From Perkinsus olseni (lineage: Eukaryota; Perkinsozoa; Perkinsida; Perkinsidae): a stretch of 26,749 nt of DNA. Shown here piece after piece: positions 17,834 to 26,749 of this stretch. The notes under the pieces are model-generated. The model was not told the DNA's origin. It did not search any database and worked only from the letters and a program-made list of their open reading frames with translations. The DNA lies in contig JABANP010000626.1 in the NCBI GenBank assembly GCA_013115135.1, positions 1 through 26,749 on the forward strand, in the 5' to 3' direction. A program made the position numbers and the translations under genes. Each line of letters starts with the position of its first letter. The stretch's first letter is position 1.

Positions 17834-18972
17834 AAGCGCTTGTGCGCGTGGCTTGCAGGACCCCACTGCATCACTCACGGCGCGATCTGGCTATCTGCGG
17901 ATCCGACTTACACACATATCTGAACTTTGGCGATTCCGTACTTGACGGCAGCAGGAATCGAACCTGGGCCTCCTGAGTGATAGGCGTGAATGCTAACCAT
18001 TGCGCCAGCAAAGAGGAGCTGCAGCTAACACCGTTAGCGAGGCCGCGAATTCCGATAAGTCAGTCATTGTCGAGTCGGAGCTCTTCCATCCCTGCGTGCC
18101 GTCCCTCACCAACTCCTCTGACTCTGAGCGGCACCCGTTCTCACTCATTTCGGTACGTTGCTGACTCCGTACTTACCCGTACCAGGGATTGAACCTTCGC
18201 CCTACGAGTGATAGCCGAGAATTCTAACCATTACGCTACGGTGGAAAGGTAGGCGGCCATGGACCTGCATGCCCAGCGACTTCGCAACATGGCATTTTCT
18301 CTATCAAGCTGCATGAAATTTCGTCTTCCCTCTCGTGCCTACTGCGCATTTCGCTTTGATCACTCATGGTCTTTCATACAGCACCACCTGCACCCCGAAT
18401 TCGTTTTCGTCTCACTCGTTCACACAACACGATCAACGTGCGTTGCTATTTCGCGTAATCACAGTGAATGACAAAAGAGGGCCTGCACGGCGATTCTGCT
18501 TTTATCAGTCACACTCCCTCACGGTCTGCGCAACGATTTCGCGTTCATCTCTCGCAGAGTCTCACGACCTGCAGCCGGACTTCGCTTTTAAGAGTGAAAC
18601 TCATGATGTTTCACTGAGACTCACACCCCATCAGTCATTCGACGAAGGGTCTTTCTCGGACGAAGTTCGGAAGAAGTGGTAACCAGGAGAACTACTCGAT
18701 ACCACATGTCCCACAAATTGTTCGCGGAGTTATCCACCGACCATTTAAATGACCGTGTCACCGTCGGGTGGCTTGAACCCTCTCACAATTTCACGACTCA
18801 TCACTGCTTATCCTCGTTGCCCGGTACATTGGGTGACTGGTGACACAACATATAGTAAGAAGAGATATCATATGTATACTTTTTATTTAGAATCTCTGTG
18901 TCACCAATCACCACGACATCCAATTACTAGTTATACAAGTGACTTTCTCTCTCACGGGCCCTTACGTTCAGC
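17834..18972 (-). repeat. Inverted unit body between two SL copies
   Basis: In reverse orientation it holds T2 (17944-18015), T1 (18174-18247), the sub-repeat tail of a preceding unit (about 18290-18640) and the AT-loop hairpin (about 18834-18915). No U6 is present. The sequence is moderately diverged from the direct units (for example GCTCCTCTTTGCTGG at T2). Confidence 0.85.
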
Positions 18973-19449
18973 ATCATCATGGGTGACACAGTACCTTCCG
19001 CATCACCATCTCCACCATCCTTAACATACCACTCCCCACTCAACGCACCGAACTTCTGGACAGCATAGGTTCTCGTAACCCATTGATTCCGGCGATGGGT
19101 TATAGCTGTGAGGCACGTGATGTCAGAGATGGTGGTGTAATGCGAGTAAAGGGATAGAGTCGCAGTCACTGAGGATCGAACCGGCGTCAACACGAGCTCG
19201 TAGATACGTATTCCTTCGAGAGGGCAATGTACCTGGCGAGCATAGGAGCTGATGGTTCTGGAGGCATGAGCGAACCTGACCTCGCGCAAGCCAAAATGAA
19301 GAGATCACGAGAAGAGGGTCTGTAGGGTACGGCGAGAAGTGAAGTCCGTGGGAATCGAGCCAGCGCAAGATTCCATACACAATGTAATATTGTGTGCGCG
19401 CGGGAATTTTATGCTACCGGCACGACCACAACCTAGACCCCTATAGGTT

Positions 19450-19536
19450 ACCGTAGCCATCTTGGCTCAAGGTAAATATCAGGTCTGCTCGCTAGGCTGC
19501 AGCCGAAAGGTGAATGCCAGTGACGACCCTTGTTGT
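19450..19536 (+). ncRNA. SL RNA: Spliced-leader (SL) RNA, copy 3
   Basis: Exon 19450-19471 with donor GT at 19472. It is part of the 707-bp direct duplication 1846 bp downstream of copy 2, and both flanks match that copy. Being in the last unit, it faces single-copy sequence on its 3' side. The RNA end is estimated. Confidence 0.95.
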
Positions 19537-19573
19537 ATATCATATAGCATGGACTATATCAGTCACCCCGTGA

Positions 19574-19669
19574 CCCCCTGGACAATGTTTGATGCAAGCG
19601 TAGTGATTCAATGATGAGTGGAATCTGACAAGGGCGAGAGTCCAAGCGAGGGAAACATTGTCCAGGGGG
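19574..19669. repeat. CCCCCTGGACAATGTTT hairpin element, SL-type
   Basis: Same 96-bp element, 102 bp after the third SL exon. Homology to the array stops 10 bp beyond its right arm (19,679), so the array edge nearly coincides with the hairpin. Confidence 0.9.
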
Positions 19670-19679
19670 CGCGGGGTTG

Positions 19680-20140
19680 CTCGACAACGCCGAGGGTCGA
19701 ACCTGATACGGGAGATATTACCATGAGACGGGAGATTGATGTTCATTGTCCAGAAACATCACCCGAAACCCGATGAACTCCATCGCTTCATCGGATGTAG
19801 CCGATGCGCATTGAATGAAATGCCATGATTATGGACGACACCCACATAAGGAAATCGTGGTAGCTCACCTCGACAAGATAACACCCCACTTTGCAGCAAT
19901 CATTGCTGAGCAACGAATAGCGGAAACCAAGCGTCAGTGGCCACATATTTCTTTTGCTCGATAGTCAGGCTATCCTTTGTCCATGGGGAAAAGCTCAGGT
20001 TTTTCAGTGACTAGGCATTAGGTTTGCACGTACAGTTGTAGGGAGAGGTTGAGGACAACTGGCCTACCTCAAACACGGCTGAGGGGAGCCGCCAGTAGCG
20101 AGTCACTACTCCTGTATAATGTTCACGCGCACTCGCTGCC
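19680..20140. other. Array-flanking single-copy sequence, no gene seen
   Basis: Immediately after the array the sequence becomes unique. No protein-like frame, tRNA or repeat was identified before the stop codon of the next gene. Confidence 0.5.
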
Positions 20141-20531
20141 TTACTCAGTCTTGAAGATACTGTAGGCGATATCGTCGCACATACCACGGAGACCATCCTT
20201 GGGCAAGCCGCGGATGCTGGCTTCGTGGACCATATCGATAAGCGTGCTGCGCGGCACTACAGTACCTAATTGAGCTGCTTTGTATTCGTCGTTTTGCCAC
20301 ACCCGAAGCATATCTCGCGGATATTCTAAGCATGACGCGTAACGAGCGAGTGGGATACAACGAAATTATAAGACTGATGAGGACTTCCACCGCCGCGGGA
20401 CTTAAGTGCCCGTTGTCAGGGCGGAAAAGGAAAACTCCATCCGATTTGGTAGCGATTCGAATCTGACGAGCAGCAATCCCCGACAGAGAGAGTACAGCAA
20501 GACTCGCCAGACAGGTCGAGTTTCTTGTCAT
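20141..20531 (-). CDS. Small putative secreted protein, two exons (about 113 aa)
   Basis: ATG 20531-20529 opens MTRNSTCLASLAVLSLSGIA, a textbook signal peptide (short polar start, hydrophobic core, small residues before a likely cut near residue 21). The mature part begins RQIRIATKSDGVFLFRPDNG. A second exon too short for routine ORF lists is clearly protein-like: LRVWQNDEYKAAQLGTVV, then TLIDMVHEASIRGLPKDG and ending DDIAYSIFKTE before TAA (20143-20141). A 49-nt intron joins them in frame (donor CA|GTCTTA at 20374, acceptor GCTTAG| at 20326). The donor is weak, and other donors near 20384-20390 also work. The family is not recognised. If transcribed it would act outside the cell or in the secretory system. 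Confidence 0.45.
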
Positions 20532-21640
20532 TCCGGTTTCCCAGTTCCACTCGAAGTAATAGGGCTGCTTAAACGTGGAGAGGGAGCAGGTACACATCTT
20601 TTTGACCGAGTTCGGGAAGTTCAACGCCTACCAATTGAGTTCACACTTCAACTCGGTCTGATCTCCTATGCCAGACGATGACTGGCTGAACTGGGGTTAC
20701 TGCGCGTGCTGACTCACCACGCGCGCGCATGCGAAACGAACCGTGTTGTGCAACCATTCTAGGCCGAGCACCAAACTTTCAGACTGGGTGGACTCCACCC
20801 CGTTCGACCCAGTGGGCGCAGTAAGGCCTTTAGTAAACAAAGAACATCCATCCTAGGAAAAAACCCCCACGATAGTACTTCCATGCTGATTCCATGCCCC
20901 CGTGCTCCACGCCATTTAACTTCCAGGCAGAGCTGAGTTACCATCGCGTGAAGAAATGCGGAGATGATTCGGGGTGCATTAGATAAGGACCATTCAGCCC
21001 TCCGTCACAACTATACCCAACGCTTCCACATTCACCGTTACTCAGAATAAAGTACACCATCTAATTCCATCCCAGAACTCGTCGTCGTGCAGAGCTCACG
21101 AGTCGTGTGCAGTCGAAGTTCCGAGGCAGTTGGCGTGCATCTCGTCATATATTTCGTCATCTACCAGGAAGTTCCCAAACTGGAGTACGCAGTTTACACT
21201 ACGGTGGTTTCCATGGAAAGACTCCCCGGAGTGTTGGACTCGTATTCAGGCAACACAAGTAGCCTTATTTTCGTGGAGACTAGTTGGCCCGTGAGGGGGC
21301 TTCCTCAGCTAGCCCAATTAGGGTTCCTACGATTATCCGTCGGCTGGCATCTTTACTGATCGATCAGTCAACCACGCGCTTATCCAGATCGTAGATGATA
21401 CGATACGAAATACGATAGAAAAAAATACGGAATGATTAACCGACCGAGGCCCCGCAGGGACTGTCATAAGTGTGAAATACTCATCGGACTCTAACACATA
21501 TGGTACATCATGCAAATACCGAGTACTGGGAGCGCTTCAATGGACTTCATAAGCATCGGATCGAATTACTCATACGACATACCAATCAAGAAAAGAGAGA
21601 TACGATATCATGCAAATGGGATGCTTTCGATAGGGTCGAT
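20532..21640. other. About 1.1 kb without convincing gene
   Basis: The longest frame is a plus-strand one at 21087-21359 (90 residues). It has no recognisable motif and weak protein character. The stretch otherwise shows nothing repeated or structured and probably serves as flanks of the two minus-strand genes. Confidence 0.4.
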
Positions 21641-22703
21641 TTACCCGCCGGAGCTCCTCACCCTCTTCGTCTTTGAATCGTCATCACCGTCATATCCCAA
21701 CTGTAGTGTAGTGACATAGAGCATTGGATACGCATCATACAGCTTCAGCATGTAGTCCCAGCCTCGCAGGGATACCCTCCAGTCCTCATTCACCATAATA
21801 GATGTCACCTCAATATCCTCACCAGAGTAAAAGATAGCATCCTCTGGCTCTGTGAGGAATTTATCTTCATACACATCGTAGACGCCGAAGAAGTTCATAT
21901 CACCTTTCCTGTAGAAGACACCGCAGCAGGCATTGCCTTGAGTCCCGGGAACGAACTTCACCGCCTCAGCATTCACTTCCTCACTCTCATGGATGGAACC
22001 ATCACTCTGCCAGACACAGATGTGAACGGAGCTCCCATGAATCCAGCTACGCTTCTGAGGTTGCTCCCTCTTTCGGAGTAGAGCCTTCACCACTTTCCCG
22101 TCCTCAACGATGACATCTTCGAACGTGAACAAATTCTCACTCTTTTCGGACCCCTTGGGCAAGGACATGACATTATGCCACTTACCAGCAGTCTGCATCA
22201 TGTATATCTTGCCAGACTTTCCCACGGCCAAGAGTTCCTTACCACAAGCGTCAGCAGTGAGCTCCATTATTGGCTCAGGTAGTTTCATAGGGTTTACCCA
22301 TCTTCCCTCCAAGAGGCTTGTGGCGGACGTGCTCCTGATCCTGCTTGATAACAAAGTAGAACTCGTCACCAAATATACATCCAGTTGCCAGCTTGCCCTT
22401 GAACGACCCCAATGAACTTATGAATCGCTTGAAGGACACACTTCTGGGATAGTCTTTCATTTCTTGAACATCGAAGAAGAACAATGAGAAGCCAGTAGTG
22501 GTCCGCTTATAAGAGAATATGCCAAGCGAATGCCTTTCGTTGTCGCCATAGTAAGCCATGGAGAAATGTTTGTCTAGGCGGGCAGCATAGGTCTCGGCCC
22601 CTACCAGCTTGCGAGTGGTCGGCAAGCGCTTAATCTTCCTTTTCATCGAGGCATGTTCGTCCACCATCCCACACTGTTCTTTGTCATCAGCAGCTGATGC
22701 CAT
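21641..22703 (-). CDS. Hypothetical propeller-like protein with a frame break (about 350 aa)
   Basis: The first frame starts at ATG 22703 (MASAADDKEQ...) and is protein-like through GIFSYKRTTTGFSLFFFDVQ and ATGCIFGDEFYFVIKQDQEH, then meets a stop at 22275. The second frame, shifted by +1, continues the same style (WVNPMKLPEPIMELTADACG, KSGKIYMM, HICVWQSDGSI, FFGVYDVYEDKF) to TAA at 21643-21641. Alternating beta-rich blocks with W/F-D and G-D turns suggest a beta-propeller, but no known family is recognised. The switch most naturally falls near 22305-22325, around GGAGGGAAGATGGG. I found no intron that satisfies phase, so a one-base indel (error, or a disabled gene) is the simplest reading. 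Confidence 0.55.
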
Positions 22704-23192
22704 GATTGAGTAGAACACCAGAAAGTCCTGGAATCCGACGAGGCTGGCACTGATAGTCTACACGAGAAACGGAAGATAGACCAGCGCGACCCTGCGGCAC
22801 AGTGAAAACTCGTCTAGTGCACTTCTCTATAGTGGTCATTCAATTCTCAATTTTGTCGAAAGGGAATTTGATCGCCCCTGAGGATGTATACAAGATCAGC
22901 TGTTGCCCTCAAAGGTACCAGCTACGTGTGTGGAACCCGGTAAACGGCGTTTCCTAAACGCGCCAACACGAATAGTATACTCCAACAAAGAAGTGGCTCA
23001 TGCTCCCCATTGACGTTGAAACGCCAGACATGTGGATTGGTCTAGGCAGAGACAATTTGAGTAAAATCCCTTCACAATATGTTCCACGCAGTCCTGTATA
23101 AGTCGTTCACTACGCAAAAGGTCACGACTCAAACCCAGCGACAATAGCATTCGAGTGCCTGAGAGCGATGAGGCAGCAAGTACGGCATGTGA
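22704..23192. other. Spacer between minus-strand genes
   Basis: No extended protein-like frame was seen. It contains the upstream region of the propeller-like gene and the downstream region of the next one. Confidence 0.4.
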
Positions 23193-23674
23193 TCACACTT
23201 CAAACCTACAACTTGGTCCCCCATAGCTACGAATGACACTTTGAAGAGCGATGCGGGGGAGAATGGTGACGTCCCTGAGCATCCTTCTGTCGCCGAAGAG
23301 AACTTTGGTCTCGAAACCAACAGCACCGTCAAGGATTGAGTTAGAGACGGTAGTGTCCATCTGAAGAGTTTCACAAGAATTGCTCGTGTTAAGAATGATG
23401 AAACTCGGACTGCACCAGCGGGTTGCACTTACTATTGCACCAATGTTTCCAGTCGTGGAAATAGTCACGAACAGCGTACTCCCCAGACTTCGTGATTGCC
23501 AAGCTAGCAGTCGCACCATCCAATGGTATGTTTGCAATATAGGAAGATGGAGCATCCATTCGCATTTGGTTGCCAGAGGTAACCGTGCGGGGACTTTCGC
23601 TATCAGGCGACTGCACGCCATCAAACAAGGTCTGAGTTGGGGGCAGAGTGTCCATTGAGAGGTGATCAACTTCA
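23193..23674 (-). CDS. Fragmented hypothetical gene, at least two exons
   Basis: Exon A begins after a likely acceptor CTGACTGCTCAG| (23675) or at ATG 23655, and reads MDTLPPTQTLFDGVQSPDSE, then SYIANIPLDGATASLAITKS and YAVRDYFHDW. Exon B, in a frame shifted by +1, reads MDTTVSNSILDGAVGFETKV, LFGDRRMLRDVTILPRIAL and ends CRFEV before TGA (23193). An intron of about 55-60 nt between roughly 23450 and 23380 is needed. The donor GTAAGT at about 23439 is strong but gives the wrong frame, whereas GTGCAA a few bases upstream with acceptor ACACGAG| gives a 58-nt in-frame join. The beta-rich style resembles its neighbours. No family is assigned. Confidence 0.4.
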
Positions 23675-23887
23675 CTGAGCAGTCAGCCAGGATTCCGAAG
23701 CACATGATGTGACGTGAGTCCAAGAACGCAGCACTGGAGTGATGCACATGGATAACACAAGTAATCAGGATGACAGTCCGCTATTCAGAATCCGCCCAAG
23801 TAGAAGCAAAGATCACATTATCATCCAACATTGTTAGATGAAATAGAAAGGAGCTCACAGGAAGGAGCTGACAGGAATACACCACGC

Positions 23888-24633
23888 TCAGGCAGGATAG
23901 CCTAAATAAGCCACATGCTCCCCGAGGGAGATTTCATCCTCCTCCATATCCTCGTACTCATAGACTATCCGACCACTTCTGAGCACATGCACACTGTTTG
24001 TGGCGGAACCATCGAAGTCCGCCGAGGTGTGGAGTATGACACCGGCAAGAATATCTATCACGTGCACCCGTAGAGAGTGAGATAGAGATGTTGCAGCGAC
24101 TAGGCCGACCTTGTCAGGAATAACGCAGCAATCCAACAGCGGCTGGCCGCTCGAGGAATGATAGGGCGCTACCGTTCACTTGCATATAGAGGATACCACG
24201 GTTAGAGTAGAAGTTGTATGCACATTGCCAACTCTCCGACGAAACAACAACATCCAATGAGTACGTCGGCTCAGGTTGTGCGGGTCGGGAAATTTCTTCA
24301 CCGCCATGTGGCGTCGCATCTCGCGATCGGAGTCGGCCCATTAGAGCAGAGAAAGGGTCCTTGTGCATTGGGCAGAAGCGTTGAACCAAAAGTACCACGC
24401 AGATGACGGCGAAGAAGACTCCGAGGAGCAGAAACGGCACTCAGCTCGAAAAGTAAGACAAAGAGGTAGCCGCCAGAGGCTAGAATCCCTACCATCAAAA
24501 TCGATCGGAATAGATGCGATCTCTTCATTCGAATTGCAAGACCACCTCCGTAGTTTGGGCTCGTCATCAACTTTGTAATAGACTATTCCGTTGTGATGCA
24601 GTACCGAAGTAACCGGCAATCCAGCAGGTAAAG
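23888..24633 (-). CDS. Multi-exon membrane protein, hypothetical (3' part)
   Basis: Three exons join in phase 1. Exon 24633-24493 (start tentative) reads LPVTSVLHHNGIVYYKVDDE, then EEIASIPIDFD. Intron 24492-24440 is 53 nt (donor G|GTAGGG, branch-like CTTAC, acceptor GCTGAG|). Exon 24439-24173 starts with a membrane segment, PFLLLGVFFAVICVVLLVQR. Intron 24172-24100 is 73 nt (G|GTAGCG, branch-like CCTGAC, acceptor CCTAG|). Exon 24099-23888 reads AATSLSHSLRVHVIDILAGV and an acidic stretch, YEYEDMEEDE, before TGA. Exon lengths of 267 and 212 nt keep the frame exactly, which supports the model. The part before the membrane segment looks propeller-like, and the part after it may be a second beta-rich domain. 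Family unknown. Confidence 0.5.
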
Positions 24634-24905
24634 CTCATCAGGAGAGTATCCCCGGATGACATATCATGATTTAGAATCCGATCGTCAGAACTCGCACAAA
24701 CCGCTACTGCATCATTCCCAGTACCACTGCCTATAATGCTCATGCAGGGATGCCCACGGATCGGAATGAGGTCGGGTGAAACTCGTAGGCGAATGAGACT
24801 TCGTATAGCGCCAAATGGTTTCCCCTGATCCCTAGGAACCCTTCATCAATTATAGGAAGACAGCAATCCGATTCTCATAGCCTCTGGCTCGCGTCTCAAT
24901 TGCAG
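24634..24905 (-). other. Probable further 5' exon of the membrane-protein gene
   Basis: A minus frame from about 24826 to 24640 is open and protein-like (SLIRLRVSPDLIPIRGHPC, then IIGSGTGNDAVAVCASSDDR and MSSGDTLLMSF). It differs by +1 from the next exon, so an intron ending at GATGAG| (24634) is likely, with a donor perhaps at AGTG|GTACTG. A WD- or PQQ-propeller blade would look like this. The gene start was not found. Confidence 0.35.
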
Positions 24906-25180
24906 AGGATGAGCTTTGGGCACCTCAGGAGCTGAGAGAATGTTGGAGCAATGGCTTGAGTCAGGCAAACAAAAGGCTTGATCGTGCGGATAACTTGGCT
25001 ATCGCTATTTCAAAGTCCAGTCCCTCTGAGCACGGGAGCAGAACGGAAGCCAAATGGGTGAGTAAGAGAGCTTGAAACAGTAAACTAGGTGGCTGTTGTA
25101 AATACTGACGCGCCAAATCAATGGCTGCCACTCAGAGCATCAATGGTTTCCATCCGTGGATCATAGTAACAGCAACTTGA
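24906..25180 (+). CDS. Plus-strand exon pair, hypothetical protein
   Basis: Exon 24906-25057 follows a good acceptor (CTCAATTGCAG|) and ends at a strong donor (TGG|GTGAGT). It encodes an amphipathic, helix-rich stretch: ELWAPQELRECWSNGLSQAN, KRLDRADNLAIAISKSS. The next intron, 25058-25135 (78 nt), contains TACTGAC and ends CACTCAG|, leading to SINGFHPWIIVTAT and TGA. An alternative acceptor at about 25171 would add QLEPTTMHERVTHDAVEMVA before a later stop. Upstream exons were not identified. A competing minus-strand frame overlaps part of this exon. Confidence 0.35.
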
Positions 25181-26749
25181 GCCAACTACAATGCACGAGA
25201 GGGTAACTCACGACGCCGTCGAAATGGTAGCCGCCAGCTTACCTCTAAAACAACCTCAAGGATGATGAGTATTATCACCATAACTTCCAGCTTATTGCCG
25301 TGTTCGACGTTCAATCTGTTCTGAGGGGCATTGGTCGATCAGTTTCTAGTTGGAGGCCAGATCCTCTACCTGAATCATTCGTACATATCCCATGATATCA
25401 AGCTTTGATTCAACACATCCAGTCGCTTATGGACATCAAGATAATCTCGGCACATATCATACACTCTCTCGATAAGATCAAACTCCCCTAAAAAGGCGGA
25501 AGCAGTAGCATTCGATACGAGCCTCCGTTGAGCGCCTACCGAAACTCAGCATCCAGAATATCACTATGAAGATTTATGTTACTCCGCTGACAAAAGAGTT
25601 CACCCATCTGAAGGAAGAAAGATCTCGTTTGCAGGGCTCCTTGAGGTGCTCACCTTCTTTGTAACCTCCGTAATGCCGATACCTATCTTACCCGTTCGGG
25701 CGAAGTTCTCTGAATATTCCGGGTGCCTTTGGATTGTACGATCGATCGACCACTCGAACAGGTCGAGCTCACCGATTGGCCGAAGGCGTAGCTGTATGCA
25801 AGACGCTCGAACTTAAAGAGAAAAGGCGTAATAGAGCTGTGGTAGACTGCATGGAGATCTCACACGCCATCCGTCGAGAGATGTATATCATCATTCACAA
25901 CAGTAGACTGATGTCTCTCTTCCTCGGTCTCTTCTGTCCTGGGCACACGCCGGAGCGTGTAACCATCATAGGGGAAAAGTCAGATGAGGTGTGCGTAATT
26001 CAAGAATGCTACACCACGTAATCATCGAACGTCTCTGCCGCTCGGCTGAACATACCTGGACATACGGGCATTCACGTCGATAAGAAGCCCAACGCCCTGA
26101 CGAAGCGTACTGGTCGGATAACATGTAGTAGCGCTTCCGGGTCCCTCAACCGCAGTGAGGCCCGTGAAGACGATGCATCCAAAGTCGAAGAGGAAGCAGC
26201 TCCAACTCTGCAGGAGAGACCACGATTCCCCCCCGACCCAGTTGCAGGATAATGCCATCTCCGCGAGTAACATGGGGCATGCGCGTGCGTATCGGACGGT
26301 TGATCGGCGCGAGACGCAGCGGCGTGCTCGCCAGTCAAACGTCTTCTATATGAATCACCTTCCGGATCGAGAACCCGCGAATACGATGATATAAGATGCG
26401 TCTCAAGCGGCATACGCTGCATACATCTAACTCAACACTATCCCTTCCAATCCTTCGATTCATCAGCCGACGACAGAGGCTTCCGAGGTTCGCAGCCCTA
26501 CCCACCTTAGAAACTCGTGAACGCTAGTGCGACCACGCGCAAGAATCTCGTCTCGACCTTGTGACCATCTCCCATCTGCTAGCTCATTGCCCTCAACCCA
26601 TCTGTCACCGACGGCAATACTCTAAACACGCCCGCGACTCCCATCAAAGCCCGATCTACGAATGAAATACAGCTTGAATCGCCGGACAACTTCTTGGCAT
26701 TCCCACGGCTTCCAGCAATACGTAACTGAACGAAGCAATACCGATGCCA
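25181..26749. other. About 1.5 kb without recognised gene
   Basis: Several frames of 80-116 residues exist (plus 25734-26021; minus 26022-26273 and 26072-26422; plus 26155-26394). They overlap one another on opposite strands, are rich in R/S/H and show no motif, so I do not call them. No repeat, tRNA or hairpin of note was seen. Exons of a spliced gene could still be hidden here. Confidence 0.35.

Larger units (their letters stand above)
17593..17972 (-). repeat. Right arm of large inverted repeat around divergent SL genes
   Basis: Partner of 16720-17098. The match ends toward T2, where the two arms show different T2 variants, and ends at the SL upstream side where only this arm has the normal flank. 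Confidence 0.85.
4681..19679. repeat. Tandem small-RNA array (U6 / SL RNA / tRNA-like)
   Basis: Seven direct units (start points near 4681, 6631, 8560, 10503, 12458, 14419 and 16380) are followed by an inversion near 17.1 kb and about 1.8 units in the opposite orientation to 19,679. Order in unit orientation: tRNA-like T1, tRNA-like T2, CCCCCTGG hairpin, slot with U6 or SL RNA (antisense), B-box motifs 3-5, conserved block, AT-loop hairpin, sub-repeat tail. Units 1-6 hold U6. Unit 7 and the inverted units hold SL RNA. Open frames repeat from unit to unit only because the DNA does. They carry indels and no protein family, and I treat them as shadows. Confidence 0.95.
18973..19679 (-). repeat. 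707-bp direct repeat, copy 2 (SL cassette)
   Basis: Copy of 17127-17833. Its left edge continues into the normal inverted unit (18972 and below), whereas copy 1's left edge is the inversion junction. Its right edge is the end of the array. Confidence 0.85.

Noticed and set aside
4681..19679. 5S rRNA, U1, U2, U4 or U5 genes in the array
   Set aside because: I searched by eye for their hallmark segments on both strands and found none. The minus-strand GTACTTACCCG at T1 ends resembles the U1 5' end only by chance within the trailer of a tRNA-like element.
24114..24570. A series of programmed +1 frameshifts in the minus-strand genes
   Set aside because: Several apparent +1 shifts resolved into GT-AG introns with consistent phase and branch-like motifs. 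Only the break near 22.3 kb remains unexplained.
23888..24633. EMC1 (ER membrane complex subunit 1) identity
   Set aside because: Some beta-strand patterns looked similar, but the match relied on residues that the better splice model places in an intron, and the membrane segment is in the wrong part of the protein.

Overview
Organism. The window looks like nuclear DNA of a Perkinsus-type alveolate (Perkinsozoa, sister to dinoflagellates). The main evidence is three genes for the dinoflagellate/Perkinsus trans-splicing spliced-leader (SL) RNA. Each has the SL core CCGTAGCCATCTTGGCTC, ends in CAAG and is followed directly by a GT splice donor. Short GT-AG introns and compact, fragmented coding exons agree with a protist nuclear genome. 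The species cannot be told from the sequence.

Layout. (1) 1-3.65 kb: the 3' end of an unknown gene, a transposase-like gene with a 59-nt intron, a small two-exon ORF, two diverged copies of an AAATTTCC-rich repeat and several perfect hairpins. (2) 3.67-4.66 kb: a minisatellite of about 35 units (29-31 bp mixed with 24 bp, plus a roughly 115-bp higher-order pattern), closed by an 11-bp-arm hairpin. (3) 4.68-19.68 kb: a tandem small-RNA array. Six complete units of about 1.93-1.96 kb each carry one U6 snRNA gene on the minus strand, two tRNA-like A/B-box elements, three further B-box motifs and a CCCCCTGGACA...TGTCCAGGGGG hairpin. A seventh unit, and then inverted units, carry SL RNA in exactly the place of U6: same flanks, same relative orientation, same distance to the hairpin. 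The array inverts near 17.1 kb, so two SL genes are divergent, and it ends abruptly at 19,679. (4) 19.7-26.7 kb: single-copy sequence with a small putative secreted protein, a propeller-like hypothetical protein interrupted by a reading-frame change, two multi-exon hypothetical genes and a plus-strand exon pair.

How it fits together. U6 RNA (catalytic core of the spliceosome) and SL RNA (the 5' exon donor in trans-splicing) act in the same reaction. Here they occupy interchangeable slots of one repeat family. U6 has a TATA-like box next to its 5' end and a T6-T7 tract at its 3' end, as expected for RNA polymerase III. Near-identity of neighbouring units (1 with 2, 5 with 6, and a 707-bp SL duplication) points to ongoing homogenisation.

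Limits. Protein-coding calls outside the array are tentative. Exons were joined by eye from splice-site and frame consistency, and no protein outside the transposase-like one was recognised as a known family.
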